Assembly (NCBI GenBank): GCA_963669155.1
Contig: OZ022577.1
Span: 6,406,288 to 6,470,287 of the forward strand
DNA from: Arbacia lixula
Lineage: Eukaryota > Echinodermata > Echinoidea > Arbacioida > Arbaciidae
Direction: 5' to 3'
Length of the DNA stretch: 64,000 nucleotides
This document shows positions 47,751 to 61,838 of the stretch, one piece after another (within the stretch, counting starts at the first letter, position 1; each line of letters begins with the position of its first letter). Under the pieces are notes generated by a model. That model searched no databases. It had not been told where the DNA came from and was given only the letters and a program-made list of their open reading frames with translations. A program made the translations under genes and the position numbers.

Positions 47751-48119
47751 AAAGGGCATATACTGTACTGGGAAGGCATAAAAGCCTTCAAAAGGTAATT
47801 ATTAGCAATCTTCTTGCCAATGCTCTTAAATTCATGTATTGACCATTTTAGCAGCTTGCTGAAAGTTATTTACCCTCAAATGATCTACATTTAGAGTAAT
47901 GAGTGATTAAATCACAAATCCGCAAAATGTTCGGCCCGAACATTTTGAGGATTTAATCATTAATCATTAATTACTCCATATGTGGATCATTTGAGGGCAA
48001 ATAACTTTTAGCAAGCTTCTAAAATGGTCAATACATGAATGTAGGACCATTGGCAAGAAGATTGCTAACAATTACCTTTTGAAGGTTTTTTTGCCTTCCC
48101 AGTACAGTATATGCCCTTT
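47751..48119. mobile_element. 369-bp near-perfect palindromic (foldback) element
   Basis: The left end AAAGGGCATATACTGTACTG is inverted exactly at the right end, and most of each 180-bp arm pairs with the other. The centre at 47935 is the palindrome AAAATGTTCGGCCCGAACAT. The whole element is one long hairpin with no coding potential. A possible TAATG duplication lies a few bases outside each end. It is best described as a foldback MITE. Transcription through it would yield a long double-stranded RNA hairpin. Confidence 0.85.
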
Positions 48120-48319
48120 GATAATGTCCATTTTCCCCTGACTAACACAAGAGATGACAAGTGCGTGTCGGCACATGTGGGATGGGGATTTTCCCCTTAT
48201 TCATGTTATTACCCCTTCTCCCCCGCCCCCCTCTCATACACTCGCAACTCTCACATGTCTATTGACTTCTGCTCATCTCATGCTGCCTCTTGTTGTATGT
48301 ATACCCCCTCTCTTTCTCT

Positions 48320-48330
<11 letters not shown>

Positions 48331-48355
<25 letters not shown>

Positions 48356-48372
48356 CCTTCTCTCTCTATCTT
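48331..48372. repeat. (CT)n microsatellite
   Basis: CT run following a C10 tract. Confidence 0.95.
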
Positions 48373-51300
48373 TATCTATCTCTCCTTTACTGCTCATGAT
48401 GATCCGGATAAGTCATCCGATTCCATTTCAAGCGTAACACCGGCAGGCTCGTCAAACACGCTGGTCCCGATTGAGTCCATTCTAGGAACCTCGGCGTGAG
48501 TGGTAGTATTTGTACATCTCTCAGGGAGAGAGAGAGAGAAGAAGATCTTGGGTTTAAGATAATATTGTGTTCCAAGGTTTAGTACATAGGAGTATTGAAC
48601 TACCTTTAAGTCTAACTGTATTTCTGCTTTGATGTCACGATGAGACTCAAATTTCTCACGACAATACAACGAAAATAATGATGCGATTTTGATGTGAATG
48701 TATATCCCGGATCGCGACTTAATGCCGCCACAGACGATGCTATTTTGCCACGATTTTGCAGTCGTACGGGCCTCGACTGGAAACGTGACGTCACCGTCTA
48801 GCACAATTCCCATGACCGGGTCCTGCGATTCAGCCAGTCGCAGAGTCGAACGACTGGTCGTATCGTGTCGTCCGTGGTGACCTACGTTTCTGTGTGAGGG
48901 GGTGGGGGTCTAAAGGGGGTTTAAAACAAAACTTAAAGTTATTTACGAAGATGTGAGCCTCCACGTACTCCAAGCCTTCATCTCTCCACCACACCCACAC
49001 CCACACCCACCCCACCCCCACCCCACCCCCACTCCACAAACACGCATTCGCCTGCTCGTGTTTATGTATGGAGCACAGATATTATGTTCATTCCTTTACA
49101 CAATAATGTATCTCAACTGATAGAGAGTGTTTTAACTCCGGCTTTTCCTCCAGCATGTGTGCCACAATTAAACCATACAAATCCCATAAAACAGTAGATT
49201 ATTTGGCACACCAGGGGTTATTCATAGCAATACACACAACTCAAGCACCTGGTACAGACGGGGTTAAATTAATGTCAAACGTGACCAATCGCGTCAATGG
49301 CGAGCTGCTGTCACTGATGAGTGACCCATGGTCAGATGGTCAGCGGACAGACAGAGCAGGCTCATCCTTAACACAAGACATGACGAAAGAAAGAATGAGT
49401 TCGTAAATCGGTTTGTCCGACCCGCTAATCCTGGATTACAAAGATTATGACATCGAGACAGAGACAGAGACTGAACGTGTGAGGAGGGAAACCGACCCAG
49501 ACGTGAGTATCGAACTATTTTCAGACTCCCCAGAAAAGAAAGGCTTTCGTGTGAAACACAGCCACATTGTCCATGCTGTAAATGGGGTCAATAAACAAAG
49601 AGGTCTGTGAAATAGGTATTTTTAATAAATCCATGTTAATCACAATATTGCATAACACATGGCATCAATTAGAAGTATGGACAGGACACTGATAGAAAGG
49701 ATAATCTTATCTCCCAATCAAATATTATTAACATGATATAGATGATAGAATGAAATATGAATAACGGTATACAGATTACGAGATATCTTACTTGAAAAAA
49801 AACAACGTTTTTTATCGCTGATATATGTTTTGATCACAGAACTGAACAAACGAAATGAAACTCTACATTTATTTTGTTCTCTCTGAGAAGCAGTTGCTGC
49901 ACAATCATGTCCGTAATTGTTAAAACTTCTGAAAAGCACATGCTGAGAACACATAACGTACTCTTCGGCGGTGCCAAGCATGGGTTTAAAGAAAGGAGAT
50001 TGATTCATATTCGTCCTTAACAATATACGCACACATGCACACACACGTGTACATGTGCGCGTAGTTAATACTCGGCACACACATTAGCAGAAACAAGCAA
50101 ATGAACAAACAACGATACAAATACAGATAAACAAACGACCTCCAATGACTCTCAAAGTATGTACGTTTTGCGTAGTTGGCATGGTGAAGGGGGCCATGAC
50201 CACTTACCATAGGCCTAACGATAAATCGGGCTATTTAATCTCGGTTAACGTTCCATGAAAATGGCATCTAATCACGACATCTAAGCCTTCTTTTGTCTCC
50301 AAATCCTCCTTTCATTCGTAAAAAGAGATAAACTACTTACGTAGGTTGTTTAAAGTAGTTTAACGTACCTGAGGGATCTGCTCAGCTCCGTGACCCGGAA
50401 CCAATCGGTCATTTCCGGCGTGATTTACAGAAACAGGGGTAAACAGTGTCAAAAAATAGCACTTTTATCTTAACACGGAAACGAGAAGTACATAATAGCA
50501 TAAAGATATGTCACACTTTTACATTGTTATGGTGCAACTTAAAATCAAATACACGTTTGCAAATGACTGTTAGGGAATAACGTACTGAGAGTGGGAATAG
50601 TTGACCAGAGGCAGAAATGAAAGCGGCTTTGGAAGCTGAGAAACGAGCTACCGTACATACCTTCAGACGTGAATCTGTGTGAGGATAATTAAATTAAACG
50701 ACGAAATGAAAATGAAATCCCTCTCGTCATTTCATTTTTGAAATTGTTCTGTGCGGATCATTGGAGGTTGAGTGACATGATTTGCCACATCTCCAAAACA
50801 TATGACTCTTGTCGTAACTTCACCTTCCCTCTTTCTTTCTCTCACTCTCTCTTTCTCCTTTTCTCCTTCTCCTTTCTTCCTTCCATGCTGCCTCCACCCT
50901 TCTCGCTCTCTTTCCCTTTGTCCGATTCTCTATCTCTCCTTCTTAAATGTGTATATATATTTTTTTCTCTTCTCTGTCTGTCCGTCGGTTCGTCTGTCTG
51001 TCTCTCCCTCCCTCTCTCCCCATTACTCTCTTCGTCTCCCTCCGACAAGCCGCCACACTTCAGATGAGTTTTGCATCTGGCGTTTTATAACATATCGGTG
51101 TTTCATTACTATTGACATAACCATAATCTTCCAGGCACGCCGCGGCCGAAACGCGCCCAGCCCGCGCACCGGGCAACATTAAACGCCAAGATGTGTGTGT
51201 ATCATAAACACGGCTAAATACCGGGCATTGTGGGGGCTAAGGTACAAGATGGCGTCATCGGATCTGGCGGACTAACATAGGGTGTTTTGTTGAGGCATAG

Positions 51301-52145
51301 CGGGAGCAAGGGCGACACCCACTTGACGCCATGGTCCGCATTTTCAGGTGATAGTGTTACCGCTTCAAGATCAACCTTCGAAGATGAAAAAACAAGACAG
51401 GATTTCGGAGGTGTCGGTTCCCTTAGCCTCTATCATTCTTGTACGATGTGAAGAATTTTCAAAAGAGTTCGTATAAACAAACTTATGAAGCGTTACCATG
51501 GTTGTTTGTGGTTGTTTTATATTGACTTGGAGGTGAAAAGGTGAAAACAACGACACGACAGGGGATTTGGTAACTTTCCAAACACTTTGCATGGTCGATA
51601 AAACTATATTCAAGTAAATGTTCCTCTTCGCTTCAAGTCTCGTTATAAACAGACAACATCCCTTCACTTTAGTTTTTATCTTAAAGATTTAGAAAATACA
51701 TCTAAATATGATATTTTGTTCCTAGTCTACGGAACTGAGATTCTTGATCGATATAAATTAATAGTTTCTCCCCAGACGAAACGACCGAGTATTCCAACTA
51801 CATACAACAAAATCCACTCCAAAATGTTCACACAAAGCCAAGGCTAGACCAATAGGTGAGGCGTACTTTGATCACGTGACCTTCCCCTGATATCGATAGG
51901 AGATCGAGTGGATACAATGTACCATCGTTGAAGTCATGATAGTAAACACCGGAAGAAGATCGACCGAGCTTAGGCCATTATTGAATTACCACATGCTAAA
52001 TCTCTCATTACCATTAGCGTGAAGATATGGATTTAGCCTGGGGATTTAAAAACCCGACAATGTAAGGGTTAATGCGCATGATTGCTTGCTAATGATACAA
52101 GACCAATCAGAGACAAGAAGCACACGTCATGGCAATGTGTATGCA

Positions 52146-52176
<31 letters not shown>

Positions 52177-52230
52177 GTGTTTGTTTGTGTGTGTGTGTGT
52201 GTGTGTGTGTTTGTGTTTGTGTGTGTATAT
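52146..52230. repeat. (TG)n microsatellite
   Basis: TG repeats with regular TTTG interruptions. Confidence 0.95.
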
Positions 52231-52737
52231 GTGTGAAGGAGAGATAAACATAGATAAATGTAGAGGAAGGGGGGGTTAAAGTAAAAAACAACAACAGTAA
52301 TTTCTTTCACCATCAAACACAAATACACGCACGCACACGTACACATATACATCACATACATCATGTTTGCACCTGCCCACATACATTTTCGTAGGGCCCT
52401 ACTCCAGGTGCCCATGAGTTCTGAGAACCAATTACCACGTTCACTGTGCTCTAAATGAATTAGACTATTAAAACTGAATCCATACAAAATTAACAAATGA
52501 AATGTAAAGATTAAAAACACGATTTCTTCTTTGTTTGTTTTCAAAGAATGTAAATTATATGAAATTGGACTGTATAGAACGTTGAAATGCTCCACTTGCA
52601 GCACTTTTTTTTTTATAATCCTTTATCTTCCCTTTCTTTATCCAACGGATAATCTTTGTAATATTCCATTGCAAATTCGCCGTCCTTCGGAACTAAGGGG
52701 TACGATTTAAAAACAATGCAGAAGGCAGACATAGGGA

Positions 52738-52742
52738 AAGAG

Positions 52743-52795
<53 letters not shown>

Positions 52796-52812
52796 AAAAA
52801 AGAGAGAGAGGG
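52738..52812. repeat. (AG)n microsatellite
   Basis: AG run interrupted by an A-rich stretch near 52791-52802. Confidence 0.95.
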
Positions 52813-53156
52813 AGAGAAAGAGGTGAGAGGGGTAGAGTAGAATGAGATGAGGTTCTAGATAGCTGCGGTGGCCTACTTTTCAACCCTCTTCTGTTTCTCT
52901 ATCATTTCTCCAAGTATCCTTGCCCTCTATCTTTTTCTCTCTCCCTCACTCCCTCCCTTCTTTCCCCACTCCACCCATCCCTCCCGATCTCTCCCCTCCT
53001 TTGTATGTTGCTCTCATCACCTGTCTCGTTTTATTGGGTTAGATGGCGGAGCACCAGTGTCCCTGTCAGCCGGACCGTGCCGGGCATAGCACGCATACCG
53101 ACAACAAGCCTCTGACATTTCTACCCGTGGATTCCCATTTCATATTCTCCCTCTGT

Positions 53157-53159
<3 letters not shown>

Positions 53160-53242
<83 letters not shown>

Positions 53243-53280
53243 ATGTCTCTCTCTCTCTCTCTCTCTCCCTAGCTATCTCT
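53160..53280. repeat. (CT)n microsatellite
   Basis: Long CT run, complementary in sequence to the AG run 350 bp to its left. Confidence 0.95.
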
Positions 53281-53379
53281 CGCACACACACAAATGGTTA
53301 TACACACACACTCTCTCTCTTCCTCTTTCCTCCTTCATTCGCACCTCCCTCATTCCCTTTCTCTTTCTCATCTCTCGCA

Positions 53380-53462
53380 CACATACAAGCACACATACAA
53401 GCACACACACACACACAAACACACACACGCACACACATACACACACATATACACACACACCC
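53380..53462. repeat. (CA)n microsatellite
   Basis: CA repeats with ACATACA interruptions. Confidence 0.95.
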
Positions 53463-56317
53463 ATGACCTTCATGTCATACGCTTCCCCCTTCTATCTTTC
53501 TCATTTTCTCTCACTTTCTCTCCCTATCTCTTTCTCTCTCCCTCTCACCCTGTCCTCTGCCATTTTCATCTCCCCCTCTCTCACTCCTCCATCTCTCTCT
53601 CACACACACACTTACCCCCCCCCCCCCCATGTGTGTAATGCATGTGTATATACGCACACATTCGGAAGAGACATACACATACGCATATTTCATATCTCCC
53701 TCTCCCATCCCTCTCTTTCTTTTTATATCATCTGTCTTCTCTCTCATCATTTCTCGTTACATTCCCCTTTCTAGTATTTATCTTCACCCTCTCACTCTTC
53801 TTCCACCCTCCTTTCTTGTAAAGTTGATGCACGTGCGTTCCCGCCCCTCCTTTTATATCATTTTTGTACCCTACGTCTTTTTTTCTTTTTGTTTGTATTC
53901 ACCTTTATTTCTTGACTAGTATCCCCTGCGACATACTTCACCTACGATAATTGGTAGCTTACCATTATACCACAGTGATAAAGTTATACATGTAGTAGCA
54001 ATTATGAGATTGACATGATAGTACATTGTGCTATTAAGCTTACAATTTTGTGATTAATGCATCTTCCGTGTTTCAGGTTTGGGGTAATTCCCTTTCACTT
54101 CCTTCAAAAGGTGGATAATGGAGTCAAGGTGAAGTGGATATGCTTCTCACCTTGATACCTTTAGATGATTAAGACCCCTTTGCCCTCTCGTCCCCTCGGT
54201 ATACTCAGGATGGATACCTCTTGTCGTTACACCAGGCAGGAGGGAGGGGTGGTGGTGGTGTTGGGTGGGGGAGGGGGGGGGTGGAGGTGGAGAGTAGGGG
54301 TGATTGGAGGCAGGGGGTCGTTGCAACGAACTTTGGTACTGGTTGGTACTCATCTTCTTTATCATCAATGCGAAATTTGAAACTCATGATGAGCGAACAA
54401 ACTTCCATTTTAATTGATTCACCCCCATTCCTCTTTCCTCATCAATCTACCTTCATACCTTATTGTCATGCCAAAACAGACTTGTACGAATGTCATTTTT
54501 CGTACAAATTATACATATCAAATATTAGATTTACATTCTTTCAGTTTCGATTATCTTTTTGTTTTCTCTCTATGGATAGTGTTATTAATTTGTGTTCGTT
54601 CACTTTGCTGCAGAATCTTGCACCTAGTTTGATCAAACTAACTGTATACCAATCCTTTCCCTAATTCCCCACGCTCCCTCTTCGCCCTACCCACCCCACC
54701 CTCCCCACCCCCTCTCTCTCCCTCTTGTCATTGTATCATTAGAGTACATTACTTCTTTTTAAAATACTGACATTAAGTCAAATTGACAGGGGCCTCAAGC
54801 CCGTATCTCAGAGAGGATTTGTCAATTCCATAACCAAGATAATTCGATCATCTATTCTTTCTCCCGAATGATCTCATTTTTCTTGCTTGACAGATTATTT
54901 CACGCTAACCATCTTTCACAACAATCACATACCCCTTTCTTCCCCAGACACGCTATCATAAGGGCGTGCCGAGAGCCATATTTAAAGTAGACATTGAAAA
55001 GAGATTTAAACGGGGGCACTTGGATTAAGATCGGGGGATTATACGCATCCAAATTATCAACCAATTAGCCGTTGTCGTGACTGCGTTATTTATTTATAAG
55101 TTTTACCCCGAGCTGGATTCATAGAGCCGTCAATGACAAAGATTATACTCAGATTATGCTCTCTTTTAGGTCTATATTGTCACGCGGACCGAGCTAAGAA
55201 CACGGTATGTTGCGTTGTCGAAGAGAACAGGCTGGTCCCGTCGATGTAAACAGTCAGTCGGCTTCCCCGGCTTGCTCCCGGGCTCCACCGGGTGAGTCAG
55301 AGGTTGTGGCAGTGATGTGAAAGGGAAGGAAGTTGTCCAAAACAATTTAAGGGGCATCGAGCTTCGCTGAGGAGAGAGGGAGAGTGTTTCAGGCAGACTC
55401 GTCAGATCACGTCGCCTCTGCCCGCCAGAGTATCGCCCATGTTTTGACGGCGAACACCGCAGGCACGGGAGACCTTGAACACAGGAACATTAAACGCTAT
55501 GATGTCATCTTGAATGTCATGTTTAAATGCCATAGTCATGGTAGGGTAGGAGCACCCGCTGTGTACAGAGTACAATCTCTTGTTTGAAACTTGAAGATTG
55601 ATTTCACAATATCAATGTTCGAGGAATTAATACACAGAGCAAGGTCATAGTAACCTGCGTGTTTAGTTACTGATACATGCATTTAGCAGGACCTAAATAC
55701 CTACGGAATGAGGAGTTAGTTATATAGCACATGTATAGTTGGCCAAAGATATCGAAACATGTGATGTTCTTCCTTAACCTCTGTTTCTTTTCATCCATTC
55801 CTTGTTTCATTGCTTACACCCATTACGGCTTGTCTTCGTCCACACGTTTCTTTCTGACAAAGGTTTATGTCGCTATCTTAAATACAATTTCTACCAAGAA
55901 ATGTAACCTGTTTTTAAGAAGTATTTCTATAATTATATCGCTTCTATTCCCCTCTAACTCTAAATTTACCACAATAATCATTTACAAAAAGAACCTGTCT
56001 TGTACGTGCAGGTGTGATCTATCTGTATCTATCTATCTGTATCTATCTATCGTGTGCATGAACTATTCGTCACCATTCACTACTTAATTCTTTCGGGGCC
56101 GCTGTAGTTTAAAACCTCTATGACGCAAATATAAATACACATACGTTCTACAGTACAGCGTTGGAAGAGGTTTTTTTTTTGGAATGATTCAAAGTTTGAG
56201 CCTCAACAGCGAGCATTCATACATATTTTAAAAATATTAAACGGTTGGTCTCTCTGGTGGCTGCCAATGGCTTCCTGAAGGGGTGTGCACATACATACAC
56301 TATCTTAACCTTTTTCT

Positions 56318-56320
56318 CTC

Positions 56321-56362
<42 letters not shown>
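56318..56362. repeat. (CT)n microsatellite
   Basis: CT run followed 40 bp later by a short (ATAC)n run near 56400-56420. Confidence 0.95.
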
Positions 56363-58082
56363 TCTCTCCTTCTCGTTCACTTTCTTACACACGCGCATAT
56401 ACATACATACATACATACACTTACGCAAGCACATAATCCGTACACACATGTACAGTTATTACGTAACACTTTGTTGAATAATGCTGTCCTAACATTTGGA
56501 AATACATGATCCTAAGCGGAACAGAGGATAGATTAATTAAAATCGAGTATCCTGTGACCTCGATGAACTTTCTCCCCCTTTTTTTCTCAATTGATCTAGT
56601 CATTGAATCTATCGTGTCTATCGTGACAAAGACGAAGATGCCGCGGGGCTTCGCTTGATATTTCTGTCGGTGTGTCACCGCTCCGCGTGGCGTCAAATCT
56701 ATACCCTTTCGTCATAAACTGATTATCACTCATCTTCTTTATCGGCTAAGATAAAGGAGGATCAGTCTTCATGGAATGACACTATAAGAGAGAAGAAGGA
56801 CTAGACAGACGTTAGGCGGAAATCGAGTACAATTTGTAACTTTTTCAAGAAAACCGTTTCATATGTTGTAAGTAAAACACAAATAATATCACTAAGCGCA
56901 TCCTTGAAAAAGAGCCTATTTCTGATCTATTGACATCCTTTAAGCATCTATTTCCTATGTGTCTTGTAATGTTTATGATGACAAACATGAATCTCCAATC
57001 AATGATTGTCGAGTAATTTCAAGGTAACTTCATTCTCCCTCCAAATATTTAATCATTCCATCCATTTCCTCTGTCTGCTTAAAATCAAATATGAGAATCA
57101 GCAGGTGCTTTAAGCCAACATTTCTTACTGGATAAATATCTTGATAATGTCGACATCTTAAAAGTTCACACGTTTCCACCGTGCAAGAACAATGGTGTTC
57201 GGTGTTGCGTGGAATATATTTAAAAACTTAACTGGTGTGGCAATCTACTGCTGATTTATCACACCAACATAAACAATCAAAGAGCACACTGTTTCATCGT
57301 TGACCTGCTATATATATTCCGCAGTCTATTATGTTTGTATTGCGAAGACACTTTCTTGCGTTGAACTGGAATATAAACACAGGTCAACGCGATGGACATT
57401 AATTCCAGACCCATTCCCTTCACCTTTTTCAATGAGAATATCACATTTTCAAAATAGCTTATATGTAAAATGATCTGTACACGCTTGTTGGTTAACATTT
57501 CTGAACGGGATATATTACACTTAGATGATATCACTTCAACATAAACGTGATCATATACTTGATCAATTCGCTTCGTTAATTACACCAATGACATTAATGA
57601 GCATAATCGAATACTTCTATCGACTATGATTACCAGTTAGCATTGAGCCGCTCGCGTGAAACCCCCGTGTTCCCTGTAGACCCGAGAGAAAGTCTATACC
57701 CTCCGTGACATTTTACTTTCAGCTATACGATATGCACGTGACATTATCCAAGCCCCGCTCAGGCCCGCTGTGTTTATGTTTCATTTCGTCATTTGGAATA
57801 CGATGGTAAAGGACCTCACAGATGTACACTAAGAGTTTAACTCATTCTGTGCCAGACAAAATGCTGCTCTATGGGTTTAACGTGTATTACAGATGAGAAG
57901 TACACCCATGGGACATAAAGACTTAATAAAAGCGGTGCGGAGAGATACTGTTTAATTGTAAGTCTATTGTGTGATCGTGATCGCGATTGGGGTTGGGGTG
58001 GATGTGTGTGCGGTGGGGAGGGGGACACAATGTTTGTTTAGCACCCAAGCTATTCTCCTCGCATATTCCTTCTTGTCAATCC

Positions 58083-58330
58083 ACTGCCAGATTTACCATA
58101 CGATCACCGATTTATCGCACAATCACAGAGTTATTGAATCATCACGGAGTTACCACACGATCACGGAGTTGCCACACGATCACGGAGTTACCGCACGATT
58201 ACGGGGTTATTGCACAAGCACGGAGTTACCATACGATCACGGAATTATCACACGAGCACTGAGTTACCACACCATCAGGGAGTTATCTCACGAGCACGGA
58301 ACTATCACACGATCACGGAGTTCACGTGAT
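58083..58330. repeat. Minisatellite with exact 19-bp period
   Basis: Eleven full units (58102-58310) plus flanking partial units follow the consensus GATCACGGAGTTACCACAC without a single length change; only substitutions separate the units. Because 19 is not a multiple of three, each reading frame cycles through all phases, so the open frame seen across it (57971-58456) is fortuitous. Confidence 0.95.
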
Positions 58331-61300
58331 TTCACACGATTACAAACATGGTACATAGGAAGCTTGTCATATTTACGTCATTTTAAAGACTTTTATTCAT
58401 CGTCTCTCTCTCAGAAAAAAAGATCCCGTCTCGCTGGACAGCAAGAAAAAATATGAACGTCACACACTATAAAGATATCATACAAATATCATAAATAACA
58501 ACCCCAAGATCAGAAGCATAGTCGTATGCACAGTATATACACATCGAATGTCGGATACGAGTACAAAATGAAAGCATCACATATAAGATACCACCCACAA
58601 ACCAGGAAACCATATTCATAATGCATATCTTTCAGTTAAAAAAAAGGCGACAATGAAGTATTTTTCGTATCATGTATACAGCTGACGTGTCAAAGGAAGC
58701 CCAAAGAATCAAGTCACTTTAGCAAACCCCCAAATGACTGATACTATGTAATGTTATTTACATCATGAAGAACACGTCTTTTTTTCAAAGAAAATCACGT
58801 AACCAGTTACTACGGTAGTGAAAAATACACGAGCAAGTGTATCGCAATCGAATTGTTGCAGTAACATATTATGTCAAAGTATATGCATGACACGCATGAC
58901 ATTGTAAACGACAGCAGCAGTGTATCTCTAACTTGTCTATGATCCGAATGTTATAAAGCCCCGCCTCCAAAAACTCAAACTCCAAACCAGCAATGGGTAA
59001 TGCACAGGCCACTCCGTAATTACAATGTTTAGAATATAATCAACAGCAAAGATTCAATCAAAGAAAATCAATTTCAATAAAGTCAACTTTTGTACAAAAC
59101 TTTTTTTGGGGTGGCAGATGATTCCACATAATACATTCCAAAATAACTTCAGATCTCCACTTAGTTCATTCTTTGATTTAGAACGAGTTGTTAATCTGAG
59201 CTTGAGTATTCAGATATATCTTACATATTGTCGCAATATAGCTAGAAGCAAAGTATCCTTTTTTGCAATAGAAGACTCAATCTGCAGCTTTTGACTTAAA
59301 TCCTTTGGCCGAGACAATGCAAGTACGTCTCACAAAATACAAGACAAACATTCCATCGAAAGACAAACACGTCCAATAATCGGCAGCCAGTTCAAAGTGT
59401 GGAGAAAGTGGATTTTGTATAGCCAGGCATAAAGCGGAGCAAACTCTTTACATCACGTACATGGCATAATATGTGTTTTTCAGAAGACATATCGAAACTA
59501 CTGCAGAGTATTTGTTTTCATCAGGATTGTGTACATGGCAATTATTCTTATACCTTTACTTCTAGACAAAGCTGCAGCGAAGTGAAATATATGTGTTCAC
59601 ATTGATGTTCTTAAAGTAAACATCGGATTATGACAAACAAGTTTCATTTGAACTTTGTCCAGAAATGAACATTCCTTTAGTAAAAACGACAACATGTCAT
59701 TAACATACTGATAGAAAAAAACAACAAATATTCTGGATATTATTGCCATTTTTTCCCAATTCAAAGTTTAAATCTGCTTTACAAAGCAGTCATTGTTTTG
59801 AAGTATTTGAAGTGATTACTTTTAAATTCATGTACTTTCTCGGCATCACAAGGATATCATACGACTGAGAAAGGTTGTTTAGTGTTATTCACGGAGAAAG
59901 AAATCAGCGCCCGTTTAAGCAAAATGGTCTTGTCATATCGACAATGTAATATTTGCCAAGCATTGCGCGTGTTGCGTTCTCCGCCTTGCTTTCCTGTCGA
60001 TCCCCTACTGAATGTGAGAAAGGTTCTTTACTATCTAAAAGTATCTAGATCAGAAGGAGCTAATGTGGATCGATATTACTCATCCTTTCTTTAAACGTGA
60101 TTAAGACGGGGGAAGGTCGCTCACCGCTGCATATTAAAAGGGGATGGGGGTGGTGGGAGGGCTGGATTAGTGCCAACATCATCGCCCTCACATAAACTTT
60201 ACATGAATCGCCCTCCCCCCAAAACTATGAACCACAGGGAAAATGGTGTTTGTCAAAACAAACCTTTTCGCAGAATCTGTTCCAGTTTCTGGCACCCATG
60301 AATCTTGACAACATCATATTGTTTTGCCATCACGTACATGCATCGCAGATGATTATCATTCCCATGTTTGTATACTTATACATATAATATTTTCTTTATC
60401 TTCGCATATCCTTGTGTAAATAATATTTGTATAAAGTACTTCGCACCGTTGATCCACTGATCTGTTTAGTAATGACAGATTCAGCAGCAAAGCAGTGCGT
60501 TCCCGCATGAGAGGTATCATACGATTTGTCGCTATTATCTCTTTGAGTGTCGCATGTGTTAACAGGGTTAATATCACCACGCGAATCCCATAATCGATTT
60601 GTTTGTCTAGAGGCGAAATCAAAAACACATAAAACAAATCTTAACGATAAAACCATGATCAGATGAAAAATTGTGTTGTGTAAACACATTCTCTACAGTG
60701 CAACATTCAAATGATACTTTGCGGCGATAAAGACCCACACTCATTGATACTCGCCTGTAAATATTGATTCTAAATGACAGGCAGGATTTCAAAGAAACGC
60801 ACGGGTACAGTTGAATACATCATGTTATACTCTTTAAAAGCCACAGGCTGCCTTCGTCACCAATCAAGAGGTTATTAGTCTAGAATACCCGTTTTTTACA
60901 TACATTACATGTTATACAAATACAGTCAAGAATTGATGTGCATTCCGGATAAATATCACTTAACGGTTTAACATTCATTCGTAATTTATATAGGGAATAG
61001 TAAAAAAAAGAAAAAGGTCTTTACATTTTCTTTTCGAATGTATTCTTTTTTGAAAAGCAATGTTTGATGTACAGTAAGACATTCATTTGAATGTTTGAAA
61101 ACATTTTTAAAACCTAGGTTACAATACCCCCACTTTGGCAAAGACTCCTGGTGAAGTTTCAAACAAAAAACTTGTTTAAATTAATGCAAGCCTTAATTGA
61201 CAAACGATATAACTTTATTTTTGAGTATTTTGTAATAACTGAACATTTTAACAGGAAGAAGTGGAAACAGATTTAAAGAGATAAAAAAAGACATATAAGG

Positions 61301-61838
61301 GGGAAACAGGCCGACGAGTTATATATAGGTACACTTATCGGACACTTATCTCGCTATTCACGCGAGCAATTATTACACCATCAAACGAGGAACGACATTT
61401 CTATTGAACGCGTGAATTCCCCCGGCGACATGTTGGTGAGATTGAAACATTATGGAACATTAATCAGATCTGCATACACTGCTTAAAGTCCCGTCGAGAT
61501 CCAATATTGAAAAGGAAACTAAACCATACGCTCATGGGCAAGATTATTACACATTCTCTAGGGTACGCAAGGCCGACTCGATCCTGCAGAAATCCGATTT
61601 GGAGCTTAGCCTCTGAACATGGTGAATAGAGAGGGAATCCCTTCACAGCGAGATGAAAACTGATCCGCTTGCTACCGGCTTTCTCAGGAGGGCGTTTAGA
61701 CGTAGTCTTATCCCTGTGGGCCCGCTCGTTGTAACCCTACGCGGAACATGAATGGTGTAAGAACATGTACGTTTGAGAAGTGAAATGATGATTATCGTAA
61801 GTTAACAGCTATTATGCGGTTTTGAAAGTTTGAAGAGT
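58331..61838 (-). other. Region downstream of FAM181, possibly containing a long 3' UTR
   Basis: AT-rich, microsatellite-poor DNA without coding signatures follows the FAM181 stop codon on the minus strand. AATAAA-type signals on that strand are present (for example at about 58387-58392), so a long 3' UTR is possible, but its end cannot be fixed from sequence alone. Confidence 0.4.

Larger units (their letters stand above)
48120..58080. other. Intergenic DNA, no gene recognised
   Basis: Rich in simple repeats: (CT) at 48331-48372, (TG) at 52146-52230, (AG) at 52738-52812, (CT) at 53160-53270, (CA) at 53397-53460 and (CT) at 56318-56362. CpG-containing, repeat-poor patches at about 48620-48880, 51080-51340, 54950-55590 and 57560-57780 could be regulatory. 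The longest open frame (53043-53774, plus) exists only because of the microsatellites. Confidence 0.5.

Noticed and set aside
53043-53774. Open frame of 243 codons on the plus strand
   Set aside because: It is made almost entirely of CT and CA microsatellite translations (Ser-Leu and His-Thr repeats), with no splice or family support.
58083-58330. CRISPR array
   Set aside because: The repeats are contiguous with an exact 19-bp period and no spacers, and the context is a eukaryotic chromosome; it is a minisatellite.
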